From Streptomyces sp. NBC_00523 (GTDB taxonomy: Bacteria; Actinomycetota; Actinomycetes; Streptomycetales; Streptomycetaceae): DNA of 64,000 nt. The stretch is from assembly GCF_036346615.1 (NCBI RefSeq), contig NZ_CP107836.1, positions 2,604,001 to 2,668,000 of the forward strand, given 5' to 3'. A program made the position numbers and the translations under genes. A model generated the notes under the pieces. The model had not been told where the DNA came from. It ran no database searches and worked only from the letters and a program-made list of their open reading frames with translations. Positions 9,449 to 16,517 of the stretch are shown here, piece after piece. The number at the start of each line of letters is the position of its first letter. Within the stretch, counting starts at the first letter, position 1.

Positions 9449-9787
9449 GTCCACCCTTTCTCAGCGCCTGCGTCTGTGCCCCGCGGGTCCGCGGCGGCAC
9501 TGACCGGTTTCCCCGCTCCTCTTCCAGTATTCCGCCATCCGCCCCGGATATCGCCCCGGGCGGGCCGGGCGCGCATGAACGGCGGGCGGCCGGGCATCCG
9601 TCGCGGTACGGAGCCGGGGTACGGGACATCCCGCGCAAACACCGCCTTCCCGCCCGCCCGCGGACACGGGAAGGTCACCCTCCGGCCACCGTTCGATTAC
9701 ATGCGCCTTCTTCCTGAATAGAAACCCCGGATCGGGCAGGCGCCAAGCCTGTCCGGACTGTTCGAACCCTTCAGGAGATTGCGAACC
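9449..9787. other. Divergent control region between the EutA-like gene and ehuB
   Basis: This gap has no credible gene. The right part contains an AT-richer segment (about 9685-9725, TTCGATTACAT...GAATAGAAAC) where an ehuB promoter could sit, and a small inverted repeat around GGCAGGC/GCCTGTC near 9738-9758. AGGAG for ehuB lies at 9772-9776. The operator of a regulator, possibly the downstream IclR protein, would be expected here, but I cannot define one. Confidence 0.4.
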
Positions 9788-10690
9788 ATGGCTGACTTCC
9801 CGAACCTGTCCCGCCGGGGATTTCTCAACCGATCGGCAGCGGTGGGCGGTCTGCTCGTCGTCCCCGGCCTCCTCGCCGCGTGCAGCAAGACCGGTGAGGG
9901 CTCCGCCGACGGCGAAGGCGCACTGGAAAAGCTCCGCAAGCAGGGTTTCGTACGGGTCGCCTACGCGGATGAGGCGCCGTACGGCTACATGGAGGGCAAG
10001 GAACTCAAGGGCGAGGCGCCCACGTTGCACCGCGAGATCTTCAAGGCCCTCGGCGTGGACGAGCTGAAGCCCACCCTGTCCGAGTGGGACGGCCTGATCC
10101 CCGGTCTCCAGGCCGGCAAGTACGACGTGGTCAGTGCCGGTATGGCGATCACCCCGGACCGCTGCGCCAACGCCCTCTTCTCGGAGCCGGAGTTCATCTC
10201 GCCGACCGCGATGATGGTGAAGAAGGGCAACCCGAAGAAGGTCACCGACCTCGCCTCCGCGAAGGAGGCCGGGATCACCATCGGGGTGATGGCGGGCGCG
10301 GTCGAGGGGTCGTACGCCAAGGGCGCCGGCATCCCCGAGGGCAAGATCAAGACGCTTCAGAAGCCGCAGGACGGCGCGGACGCGGTCAAGGGCGGCCGGG
10401 TCGACGCGTTCCTGCTCACCGGGATCTCGCTGCGCTGGCTCGCCAAGACCAACGAGGGCACGGAGGTCACCGAGGCGTTCCTGCCCGAGGTGGACGGCGC
10501 GAAGCAGTACAGCCCCGGCGGCGCGGTCTTCCGCAAGGGCAACGAGGAGCTGCGCGACGCGTTCAACCGCGAGCTGAAGAAGATCGTCGCCGACAAGTCC
10601 CGCTATGTGGAGCTCCTGCGCGACTACGGCTTCGGGGCGACCGAACTGCCGCCGGCCACGCTGAAGACGGCCGATCTGTGCAAGGGCTGA
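9788..10690 (+). CDS. ehuB: Ectoine/hydroxyectoine ABC transporter, substrate-binding lipoprotein EhuB
   Basis: A 300-residue extracytoplasmic solute-binding protein of the amino-acid (SBP_bac_3) type, matching EhuB in length and context. The N-terminus has a twin-arginine motif (SRRGFLN, residues 8-14) and a lipobox LLAAC with the lipidated Cys32, so it is probably a Tat-exported lipoprotein held at the outer face of the membrane. It should bind ectoine and 5-hydroxyectoine and deliver them to EhuCD. The ATG at 9788 is preferred over a TTG 9 bp upstream that sits too near the AGGAG. First gene of ehuBCDA. Confidence 0.88.
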   Translation: MADFPNLSRRGFLNRSAAVGGLLVVPGLLAACSKTGEGSADGEGALEKLRKQGFVRVAYADEAPYGYMEGKELKGEAPTLHREIFKALGVDELKPTLSEWDGLIPGLQAGKYDVVSAGMAITPDRCANALFSEPEFISPTAMMVKKGNPKKVTDLASAKEAGITIGVMAGAVEGSYAKGAGIPEGKIKTLQKPQDGADAVKGGRVDAFLLTGISLRWLAKTNEGTEVTEAFLPEVDGAKQYSPGGAVFRKGNEELRDAFNRELKKIVADKSRYVELLRDYGFGATELPPATLKTADLCKG

Positions 10691-10709
10691 CAGGGACGGT
10701 ACCCACCGC

Positions 10710-11444
10710 ATGAATGATTTCTTCTCGGCCTTCGCCGACGATCTGCCGCAGCTGCGGTCCGGCCTGTGGGTGACCCTGGAGGCCACGGTGTTCGGCGCCC
10801 TGGTGGCGCTGCTCCTGTCCTTCGTCCTCGGTCTGATGTCGCTCAGCCGTCTCATGCTGTCGCGCGGGGTCTCCCGCGTGGTCGTGGAGTTCTTCCGCGG
10901 CACCTCGCTGTACGTGCAGCTGTTCTGGCTGTACTACGCGATGCCGCAGCTCACCGGGTACGAACTGACGCCGCTGGTCTGCGGGGTGCTGGCGTTCGGC
11001 CTCAACTACGGGGCGTACGGCGCCGAAGTGGTGCGCGGCGCCGTCAACTCCGTCCCGCGCGGGCAGTACGAGGCGGCGCTCGCACTGAACATGTCGCCGC
11101 TGCACCGGATGCGCAAGGTGATCCTGCCGCAGGCGTGGGTGCAGATGATCCCGTCGTTCACCAACCTGCTGATCCAGCTGCTGAAGGCGACCCCGCTGCT
11201 GTGGCTGATCTCGGCGGCGGACCTGATGACCGCCATCGAGAAGCTCCGCAGCCGCACGGGCGAGACCCTCACCGCGTACGCGACGCTGCTGGTCTGCTAC
11301 TTCGTCCTGGCCTACGCGCTGACCCTGCTCATGAACCTGCTGGAGCGGTCCGCCAAGCGGCGGCTCGGTCTGGCCACGGGCGGGAAGAGCCTGCTGAAGA
11401 GCCGTAGCGCCGTGTCCGCCGCCCAGGCCGGAGGTGCCGGGTGA
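10710..11444 (+). CDS. ehuC: Ectoine ABC transporter permease EhuC
   Basis: A 244-residue inner-membrane permease of the polar amino-acid (HisM/GlnP) type with several transmembrane helices. The ATPase-contact EAA loop is visible as 'EAALALNMSPLHRMRKVILPQA'. It forms the membrane channel with EhuD. It starts 19 bp after ehuB and overlaps ehuD by 4 bp (GTGA). Its position as the first permease after the binding protein matches the ehuBCDA order known from other bacteria. Confidence 0.88.
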   Translation: MNDFFSAFADDLPQLRSGLWVTLEATVFGALVALLLSFVLGLMSLSRLMLSRGVSRVVVEFFRGTSLYVQLFWLYYAMPQLTGYELTPLVCGVLAFGLNYGAYGAEVVRGAVNSVPRGQYEAALALNMSPLHRMRKVILPQAWVQMIPSFTNLLIQLLKATPLLWLISAADLMTAIEKLRSRTGETLTAYATLLVCYFVLAYALTLLMNLLERSAKRRLGLATGGKSLLKSRSAVSAAQAGGAG

Positions 11445-12085
11445 ACAACGACTTCGACTGGGGCGCCGTCGGCGACGCGTTCCCCCAGGTCCTCAACGGG
11501 TTCTGGGTGACCCTGCTGGCCACGGTGTTCGGCACGCTGGTCGCCGCGGTGCTCGGGCTGGCCATCGCGGTCGCCGGGCGGGCTCCGAGCCGGCTGGTGA
11601 CCGTGCCGGTGAAGACGGTGATGGAGTTCATCCGCTCCACCCCGCTGATCGTTCAGCTGGTGGGCGCCGCCGCCCTGTTCACCTCCGTGGAGCCGCTGAC
11701 GATCGGCATCGTGGTGCTGGGCATCCACTACGCCACGTACACCTCCGAGGTGTACCGCGCCGGGATCGACGCCGTGCCGAAGGGGCAGTGGGAGGCGTGC
11801 CGGGCGCTGTCGATGACGCCCCGGCGGACCTGGCAGACCGTGATCCTGCCGCAGGCCGTGCGCAACGTGGTGCCCGCGCTGGGCAACTACGCGATCTCGA
11901 TGTTCAAGGAAACGCCCTTCCTCGCCGTGATCACCGTGCACGAGATGGTCTTCGAGGCACGCGACTACGGCACACAGCACTTCGCTTTCACCGAGGTGTT
12001 CACGCTCGCCGGCCTGATCTTCCTGGTCGCGAGCTACCCCACGTCACTCCTGATGAGGAAGCTGGAGAAGCGCCTTGGCCACTGA
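11441..12085 (+). CDS. ehuD: Ectoine ABC transporter permease EhuD
   Basis: A 214-residue permease, the second membrane subunit of the importer. The EAA-loop motif is 'EACRALSMTPRRTWQTVILPQA', followed by the usual 'VVPALGNYAISMFKETPF' segment. Five or so hydrophobic helices are visible. The GTG start overlaps the ehuC stop and the last 11 bp overlap the ehuA start, so the four subunits are translated as one coupled operon. Confidence 0.88.
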   Translation: MNNDFDWGAVGDAFPQVLNGFWVTLLATVFGTLVAAVLGLAIAVAGRAPSRLVTVPVKTVMEFIRSTPLIVQLVGAAALFTSVEPLTIGIVVLGIHYATYTSEVYRAGIDAVPKGQWEACRALSMTPRRTWQTVILPQAVRNVVPALGNYAISMFKETPFLAVITVHEMVFEARDYGTQHFAFTEVFTLAGLIFLVASYPTSLLMRKLEKRLGH

Positions 12086-12926
12086 ACCCCTCCCCCTGCA
12101 GAAGAACGCGGCCAAGGCCTCCGAGGCCGTCGCGCCCGTCGACGCCTCCAAGGACGGCGGCCACCCGCTCGTCCGCTTCGACAAGGTCGTCAAGCGCTAC
12201 GGGGACCACACGGTCCTGGACGAGCTGGACTTCACCGTCGAGCGCGGCGAGCACGTCACCCTGATCGGGCCCAGCGGCTCGGGCAAGACGACGATCCTGC
12301 GCCTCCTGATGACGCTGGAGCGGGTCAGCGACGGCGTGATCTGGATCAACGGCGAACCGCTGACGCACGTCCGGGCGCCGGACGGCTCGCTGAAGCCGGC
12401 GTCCGAGAAGCACCTGCGGGCGGCCCGCCGGAGGATCGGCATGGTCTTCCAGCAGTTCAACCTCTTCCCCAACATGAAGGTGCTCCAGAACATCACCGAG
12501 GCGCCCGTCAACGTCCTCGGCATGGACCGGGACAAGGCGGAGACCCGGGCCCGGGAGCTGCTGGAGCTGGTCGGGCTCTCCGGCAAGGTCGACGCGCACC
12601 CCTCGCAGCTGTCCGGCGGGCAGCAGCAGCGGGTGGCCATCGCCCGGGCGCTGGCGATGGAGCCGGAGATCCTGCTCCTGGACGAGGTGACCTCCGCGCT
12701 CGACCCGGAGCTGGTGGCGGGGGTGCTGGAGCTGCTGACGGACATCGCCAGGAACACCGACATCACGATGCTCTGCGTGACCCACGAGATGAGTTTCGCC
12801 CGGGACGTCTCGGAGAAGGTGCTGATGTTCGACGCCGGACGGGTCGTGGAGGCCGGTTCGCCGGAGAAAATCTTCTCCGATCCCTCGCACGAACGCACGC
12901 GCGAATTCCTCAACGCAGTGCTGTGA
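12075..12926 (+). CDS. ehuA: Ectoine ABC transporter ATP-binding protein EhuA
   Basis: A 283-residue ABC ATPase with Walker A GPSGSGKT, Q-loop in 'VFQQFNLFP', signature LSGGQQQR, Walker B ILLLDEVTSALD and H-loop 'CVTHEMSF', which is the set expected of the polar amino-acid/ectoine importer ATPases. The start is a TTG at 12075 overlapping ehuD by 11 bp. The first 30 residues are a non-conserved Ala/Lys/Pro-rich extension before the ABC domain. It powers ectoine uptake, used for osmoprotection or as a nutrient. It ends before a strong terminator. Confidence 0.88.
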   Translation: MATEPLPLQKNAAKASEAVAPVDASKDGGHPLVRFDKVVKRYGDHTVLDELDFTVERGEHVTLIGPSGSGKTTILRLLMTLERVSDGVIWINGEPLTHVRAPDGSLKPASEKHLRAARRRIGMVFQQFNLFPNMKVLQNITEAPVNVLGMDRDKAETRARELLELVGLSGKVDAHPSQLSGGQQQRVAIARALAMEPEILLLDEVTSALDPELVAGVLELLTDIARNTDITMLCVTHEMSFARDVSEKVLMFDAGRVVEAGSPEKIFSDPSHERTREFLNAVL

Positions 12927-12970
12927 CCTCGGCATCCGTCGCTCGCGCATGACGGCGGCATATGCCATAC

Positions 12971-13005
12971 GGGTGCGCCCCTGCTGACAGCCCCGGGGCG
13001 CACCC
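12971..13005 (+). terminator. Terminator of the ehuBCDA operon
   Basis: The arms GGGTGCGCCCC and GGGGCGCACCC form an 11-bp stem with a 13-nt loop, 44 bp after the ehuA stop. There is no T-run, which is common in this GC range. A separate palindrome GGCATATGCC lies just upstream at 12957-12966. Confidence 0.7.
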
Positions 13006-13109
13006 ACGAGTCCGCCACACACCGCCCTGAACAGGCCGTCGGCGGCTATCGTGGTGGCCAGGTCGGGGCCCGCGAACCGGCCTCCGGTCCCGACTGGCAG
13101 GGGGAAGCC

Positions 13110-13868
13110 GTGGTGTTGAAGCACGAACCGACCGCGCCGTTCCACTCGGTGCAGTACGCCCTTCGCGTTCTCGAAACGGTCTCCAAGCACGGCAGCGGGG
13201 TCACCGAGGCCCAGCTCTCCCGGGAGACGGGGCTGCCCGTCGGCCACCTCACCTCCCTGCTGCTGACGCTGCGCCGCGAGGGCTACGTCGAACAGATCAC
13301 CGACGGGGCGTACGTCATCGGCGCCTCGCTGCTGCTCCTCGGCTCGGGCGCGGCCCGCCGCCAGGCCCTGGAGTCCAAGCTCCAGCAGACCCTGGCCCAG
13401 CTCCGCGACTCGGTCGGCGCGGCGGTCTACATCAGCCGGTACGTCGACGGCGAGATCCGCGTGACGCAGTACGCCGACAGCCCGCTCACCCCGGCGGTCA
13501 ACGAGTGGGTGGACTTCAGGTCGGCCGCGCACGCCTCGGCGATCGGCAAGTGCCTGCTGACCCAGCTCGACCAGAACGGCCGCCGCGACCACATCGCCCG
13601 GCACAAGACGCCCCGGCTGACCTCGCGGACGATCACCAGCGAGAAGGTCCTCTTCTCCAAGCTGGACAGCCAGCCGGCCACGGTCCCGGTGCTCGACCTC
13701 CAGGAGTACGCGGTCGGCACGGTGTGCGCGGCGGTGCCGCTGACGGCCGGGTCGTCGGCGGGCTGCCTGGCGCTGTCGATGCCGGTGAAGGACGCCCACC
13801 GGCTGCGCGCGGCGGCGGACACACTGAACCGGCGCGCGGCCCCGATGCTGCTGTCGCTGGCCCTGTAG
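13110..13868 (+). CDS. IclR-family transcriptional regulator
   Basis: A 252-residue regulator. The N-terminal winged HTH (about residues 12-70, 'VLETVSKHGSGVTEAQLSRETGL') is followed by an IclR effector-binding GAF-like domain ('SAAHASAIGKCLLTQLD'). Start: GTG at 13110 just after AGGGGGA; a second GTG directly follows. It is oriented like ehuBCDA and lies 180 bp after it, so it is a reasonable candidate for control of ectoine uptake, but its target is not shown by the sequence. It ends 50 bp before the second tRNA-Lys gene. Confidence 0.85.
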   Translation: MVLKHEPTAPFHSVQYALRVLETVSKHGSGVTEAQLSRETGLPVGHLTSLLLTLRREGYVEQITDGAYVIGASLLLLGSGAARRQALESKLQQTLAQLRDSVGAAVYISRYVDGEIRVTQYADSPLTPAVNEWVDFRSAAHASAIGKCLLTQLDQNGRRDHIARHKTPRLTSRTITSEKVLFSKLDSQPATVPVLDLQEYAVGTVCAAVPLTAGSSAGCLALSMPVKDAHRLRAAADTLNRRAAPMLLSLAL

Positions 13869-13921
13869 AGCCGCTGGTCATCAGCACCCCTCCGGACCAG
13901 GTATTATTTTCACGTCAGCAA

Positions 13922-13995
13922 GCGCCGCTAGCTCAGTTGGTTAGAGCAGCTGACTCTTAATCAGCGGGTCCGGGGTTCGAGTCCCTGGCGGCGCA
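13922..13995 (+). tRNA. tRNA-Lys (CTT), copy 2
   Basis: Identical over all 74 nt to the copy at 3788, with anticodon CTT and no encoded CCA. The six bases GTCAGCA-like directly upstream are also shared between the copies. A TATTAT at about 13902-13907 is a likely -10 box. Confidence 0.98.
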
Positions 13996-14000
13996 CAGAC

Positions 14001-14048
14001 AACGCACGAGGCGGTTTCCGTATCCACGGAGACCGCCTCGTGCGTTTT
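14001..14048 (+). terminator. Terminator after tRNA-Lys copy 2
   Basis: A 15-bp perfect stem (AACGCACGAGGCGGT with ACCGCCTCGTGCGTT) and a 16-nt loop are followed by a T-run. This is a strong intrinsic terminator, different in sequence from those after the other two copies. Confidence 0.9.
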
Positions 14049-14103
14049 GTGCTGCCCTTTTGCGCTGCCCGCAGCCATGTACGAACGTTTTACACGCTCG
14101 TAC

Positions 14104-14132
14104 TAGACAGCTGTTTTAAACAGCCGTATATT
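14104..14132 (+). promoter_or_regulatory. MFS promoter with an operator palindrome in its spacer
   Basis: A -35 box TAGACA (14104-14109) and a -10 box TATATT (14127-14132) are 17 bp apart. The spacer holds the perfect inverted repeat GCTGTTT-T-AAACAGC (14110-14124), with a further matching base pair on each side. A repressor bound here would block RNA polymerase. The ATG follows 7 nt after the -10 box with no ribosome binding site, so the mRNA is probably leaderless. A second inverted repeat, GTACGA...TCGTAC, lies just upstream at about 14079-14103. Confidence 0.65.
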
Positions 14133-14139
14133 CCTTGGC

Positions 14140-15690
14140 ATGACGAACCCCCCGAGCACCACCGCCGCCCCCGGCGCACTCGCCGGCCGTCGGGAGTGGA
14201 CCGCCTTCCTGGTCCTGCTCCTCCCCCTCCTCCTCGTCTCGATGGACGTCTCCGTCCTCTTCTTCGCGATCCCGTCCATCGACCGGGACCTCGCCCCCAG
14301 CGCGACGCAGCAGCTGTGGATCTTCGATGTGTACGCCTTCGCCCTGGCCGGCCTCCTCATCACGATGGGCTCCCTGGGCGACCGCATCGGCCGCCGCAAG
14401 CTGCTGATGATCGGGGCGCTCGCCTTCGGCGCCGCCTCGGTCTGCGCGGCCTACGCGAACAGCCCGGAGATGCTGATCGCGGCCCGGGCGGTCCTCGGGA
14501 TCGGCGGGGCGACGCTGATGCCCTCGACCATCGGGCTCGTGCGCAACATGTTCCAGAACGAGCAGCAGCGGGCGAAGGCGATCGGCATCTGGTCGGGCGC
14601 CATGGCCGGCGGGGTCGCGCTCGGCTCGGTGCTCAGCGGGGTGATGCTCCAGCACTTCTGGTGGGGTTCGGTCTTCCTGATCAACGTGCCCGCGATGGTG
14701 CTGCTGCTGGTGCTCGTGCCGCTGCTGGTCCCGGAGTTCAAGGACCCGAACCCGGGCCGCTTCGACTTCCTGAGCGTCCCGCTGTCCATGGGCGCGGTGC
14801 TGCCGGTGGTCTACGGCATCAAGGAGAGCGCCGCCCACGGGTTCGACATCGCCTGGGCCGCGGTGATCGCCGCCGGGCTGGCCGTCGGCTGGGTCTTCGT
14901 CCACCGGCAGCGCACCCGCTCCGACGCGATGATCAGCCGGGAGCTGTTCCGGGGCCGCGGCTTCGGCACCGGGATCGGGCTCAACGCGCTGGCCGCCTTC
15001 GCGATGATGGGCTCGGCCTTCTTCACCACCCAGTACCTGCAGTCGGTGCTCGGCATGAGCACGATGGAGGCCGCGCTGTGGAGCCTGGCCCCGTCCCTGG
15101 CGGTCGGTGCGGCGGCTCCCACGGCGACCGCGCTCGCCCAGCGGGTCCAGCGGGCCTACGTGGTCTGCGGCGGGTTCGTCGTCGGGGCGGCCGGCTTCGG
15201 GGTCTTCACGCTGGCCGGGACCGACTCGCTGGCCCTGCTGCTGATCGGCTCGGCCGTGATGAGCAGCGGCATCGTCGCGGTGATGGCGCTCGTCTCGGAC
15301 ATGGCGATGGCCGTCAGCCCGCCGGAGAAGGCCGGCTCGGCCGCCTCGCTCCTGGAGACCGGGCAGGAGTTCGGCGGGGCGCTGGGCATGGCCCTCCTGG
15401 GCGCCGTCGCCACCGCGGTCTACCGGGCGGACATGCCCGCCGCCGCCCCCGAGGTCGCCCGCAAGACCCTGCCGGGCGCGCTGGCCACCGGCGACGAGTC
15501 CCTGATCGCGATCGGCCGGGACGCCTTCGTCCACAGCATGCGGTACGCCTCGGTGACCGGGTCCCTGGTCCTGCTGACCGGTGCGGTGCTCGCGGCGACG
15601 CTGCTGCTCAGGGCGACCCGGACGTCCCCGGCCGCCGAGGCACCGGCCGCCGAGGCTCCGGCCGCGGCTCCGGTCCCGGCCCAGGCCTGA
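14140..15690 (+). CDS. MFS transporter, DHA2 (14-TMS) drug exporter family
   Basis: A 516-residue membrane protein with about 14 hydrophobic helices. The MFS motif A region 'GSLGDRIGRRKLLMIG' follows TM2, and 'VLGIGGATLMPSTIGLVRNMF' resembles motif C of the QacA/SmvA drug:H+ antiporters. The C-terminal tail is a low-complexity Ala/Pro/Glu repeat (APAAEAPAAE). It probably exports a toxic cation or antibiotic. No TetR- or MarR-type regulator gene is adjacent, although the promoter holds an operator-like palindrome. It ends at a bidirectional terminator shared with the LPMO gene. Confidence 0.88.
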   Translation: MTNPPSTTAAPGALAGRREWTAFLVLLLPLLLVSMDVSVLFFAIPSIDRDLAPSATQQLWIFDVYAFALAGLLITMGSLGDRIGRRKLLMIGALAFGAASVCAAYANSPEMLIAARAVLGIGGATLMPSTIGLVRNMFQNEQQRAKAIGIWSGAMAGGVALGSVLSGVMLQHFWWGSVFLINVPAMVLLLVLVPLLVPEFKDPNPGRFDFLSVPLSMGAVLPVVYGIKESAAHGFDIAWAAVIAAGLAVGWVFVHRQRTRSDAMISRELFRGRGFGTGIGLNALAAFAMMGSAFFTTQYLQSVLGMSTMEAALWSLAPSLAVGAAAPTATALAQRVQRAYVVCGGFVVGAAGFGVFTLAGTDSLALLLIGSAVMSSGIVAVMALVSDMAMAVSPPEKAGSAASLLETGQEFGGALGMALLGAVATAVYRADMPAAAPEVARKTLPGALATGDESLIAIGRDAFVHSMRYASVTGSLVLLTGAVLAATLLLRATRTSPAAEAPAAEAPAAAPVPAQA

Positions 15691-15708
15691 CCCGTACCGG
15701 CACAGCGA

Positions 15709-15740
15709 AACCCCGGAGAGTCCTCGGACTCCCCGGGGTT
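15709..15740. terminator. Bidirectional terminator
   Basis: A 14-bp stem with one mismatch (AACCCCGGAGAGTC with GACTCCCCGGGGTT) and a 4-nt loop lie between the convergent MFS and LPMO genes. It could serve both strands. Confidence 0.75.
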
Positions 15741-15760
15741 CGCCGCGTCACGGCCTCAGG

Positions 15761-16351
15761 TCAGAACTGCACGTCCGAGCACGCGTAGAACGCGTTGGCC
15801 GTGTCCGCGATGTTCCAGACGCTCAGGATGATGTGCTTCCCGGACTTCTGGGTCGGGATGGTGCCCTGCTGGGTCAGCGTCGCCGGGGGCTGCTGGTTGT
15901 TGTACGGCACCGTCATGAACGGCTGCGGCTCCAGGTCGGCCCGGGTGAGCGGCTTGGTGGGGTCCCAGCCGTCCTTGGTGATGTAGTACCGGAAGTCCGT
16001 CGTGGCGTGGCGGGCGGTGAACTGCCAGCGGAAGCTGAAGCCCTGACCGGCGGTCACCTTGGTGGCGGGCCAGTTGCCGCCGCGCGGGTCGTCCAGCTGG
16101 GCGAACTCGCCGTGGCCGCCGGAGCAGATCGCCCCGTCGGCCGGCCCGGCCGCCGGGAAGCCCTTCGGTCCCTCGACGCTCTGCGGCTCCCACTGGATGT
16201 TGCCGCAGCCGGTCACCGTGCCGTTGGCGCACAGCTTCTGACGGCTGATCGGGCTGTCCGTGTAGCCGTGGCTGCTGGCGCTGCTCGTCGCGAACATCGA
16301 GACGCCCGCTACCGCAAGGCCGACCAGGGCCGCGCTTGCCTTCATACGCAT
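15761..16351 (-). CDS. AA10 lytic polysaccharide monooxygenase (chitin-binding type)
   Basis: A 196-residue secreted copper enzyme. The signal peptide (residues 1-27, ending SSASS) should be cut just before His28, which becomes the N-terminal His of the copper histidine brace ('HGYTDSP'). The second brace histidine is His115 in 'FTARHATTDF'. Cys41/Cys49 and Cys76/Cys193 are candidates for disulfides. There is no carbohydrate-binding module, so it is a single-domain LPMO that cleaves chitin or cellulose oxidatively. The ATG at 16351 has GAGGAG upstream. DasR-type boxes in the promoter support a role in chitin use. Confidence 0.93.
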   Translation of the reverse strand: MRMKASAALVGLAVAGVSMFATSSASSHGYTDSPISRQKLCANGTVTGCGNIQWEPQSVEGPKGFPAAGPADGAICSGGHGEFAQLDDPRGGNWPATKVTAGQGFSFRWQFTARHATTDFRYYITKDGWDPTKPLTRADLEPQPFMTVPYNNQQPPATLTQQGTIPTQKSGKHIILSVWNIADTANAFYACSDVQF

Positions 16352-16418
16352 GAGATGTCGCTCCTCGGATCGTGGGGGGAGTGGGGATTCCATGAGCACA
16401 GCTGCGTACGCGCGTTCT

Positions 16419-16472
16419 GCGGTCTAGACCAAGACTTAGATTATTGCCGTGCCTTGACCATGTCCAGACCAA
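16419..16472 (-). promoter_or_regulatory. Two DasR-responsive-element-like boxes upstream of the LPMO gene
   Basis: The first box has the palindromic core GGTCTAGACC (16421-16430), matching the DasR consensus ACTGGTCTAGACCACT at its centre. The second, TTGGTCTGGACAT read on the minus strand (16460-16472), resembles the TGGTCCAGACCT repeats of chitinase promoters. They lie about 70 and 110 bp upstream of the LPMO start. In Streptomyces, DasR releases such sites in response to aminosugar phosphates or chitin signals. Confidence 0.75.
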
Positions 16473-16517
16473 TGAGCGCGTGATTCCGGTTGCCCTGGAA
16501 CCTCCCCCCACGCCTCC

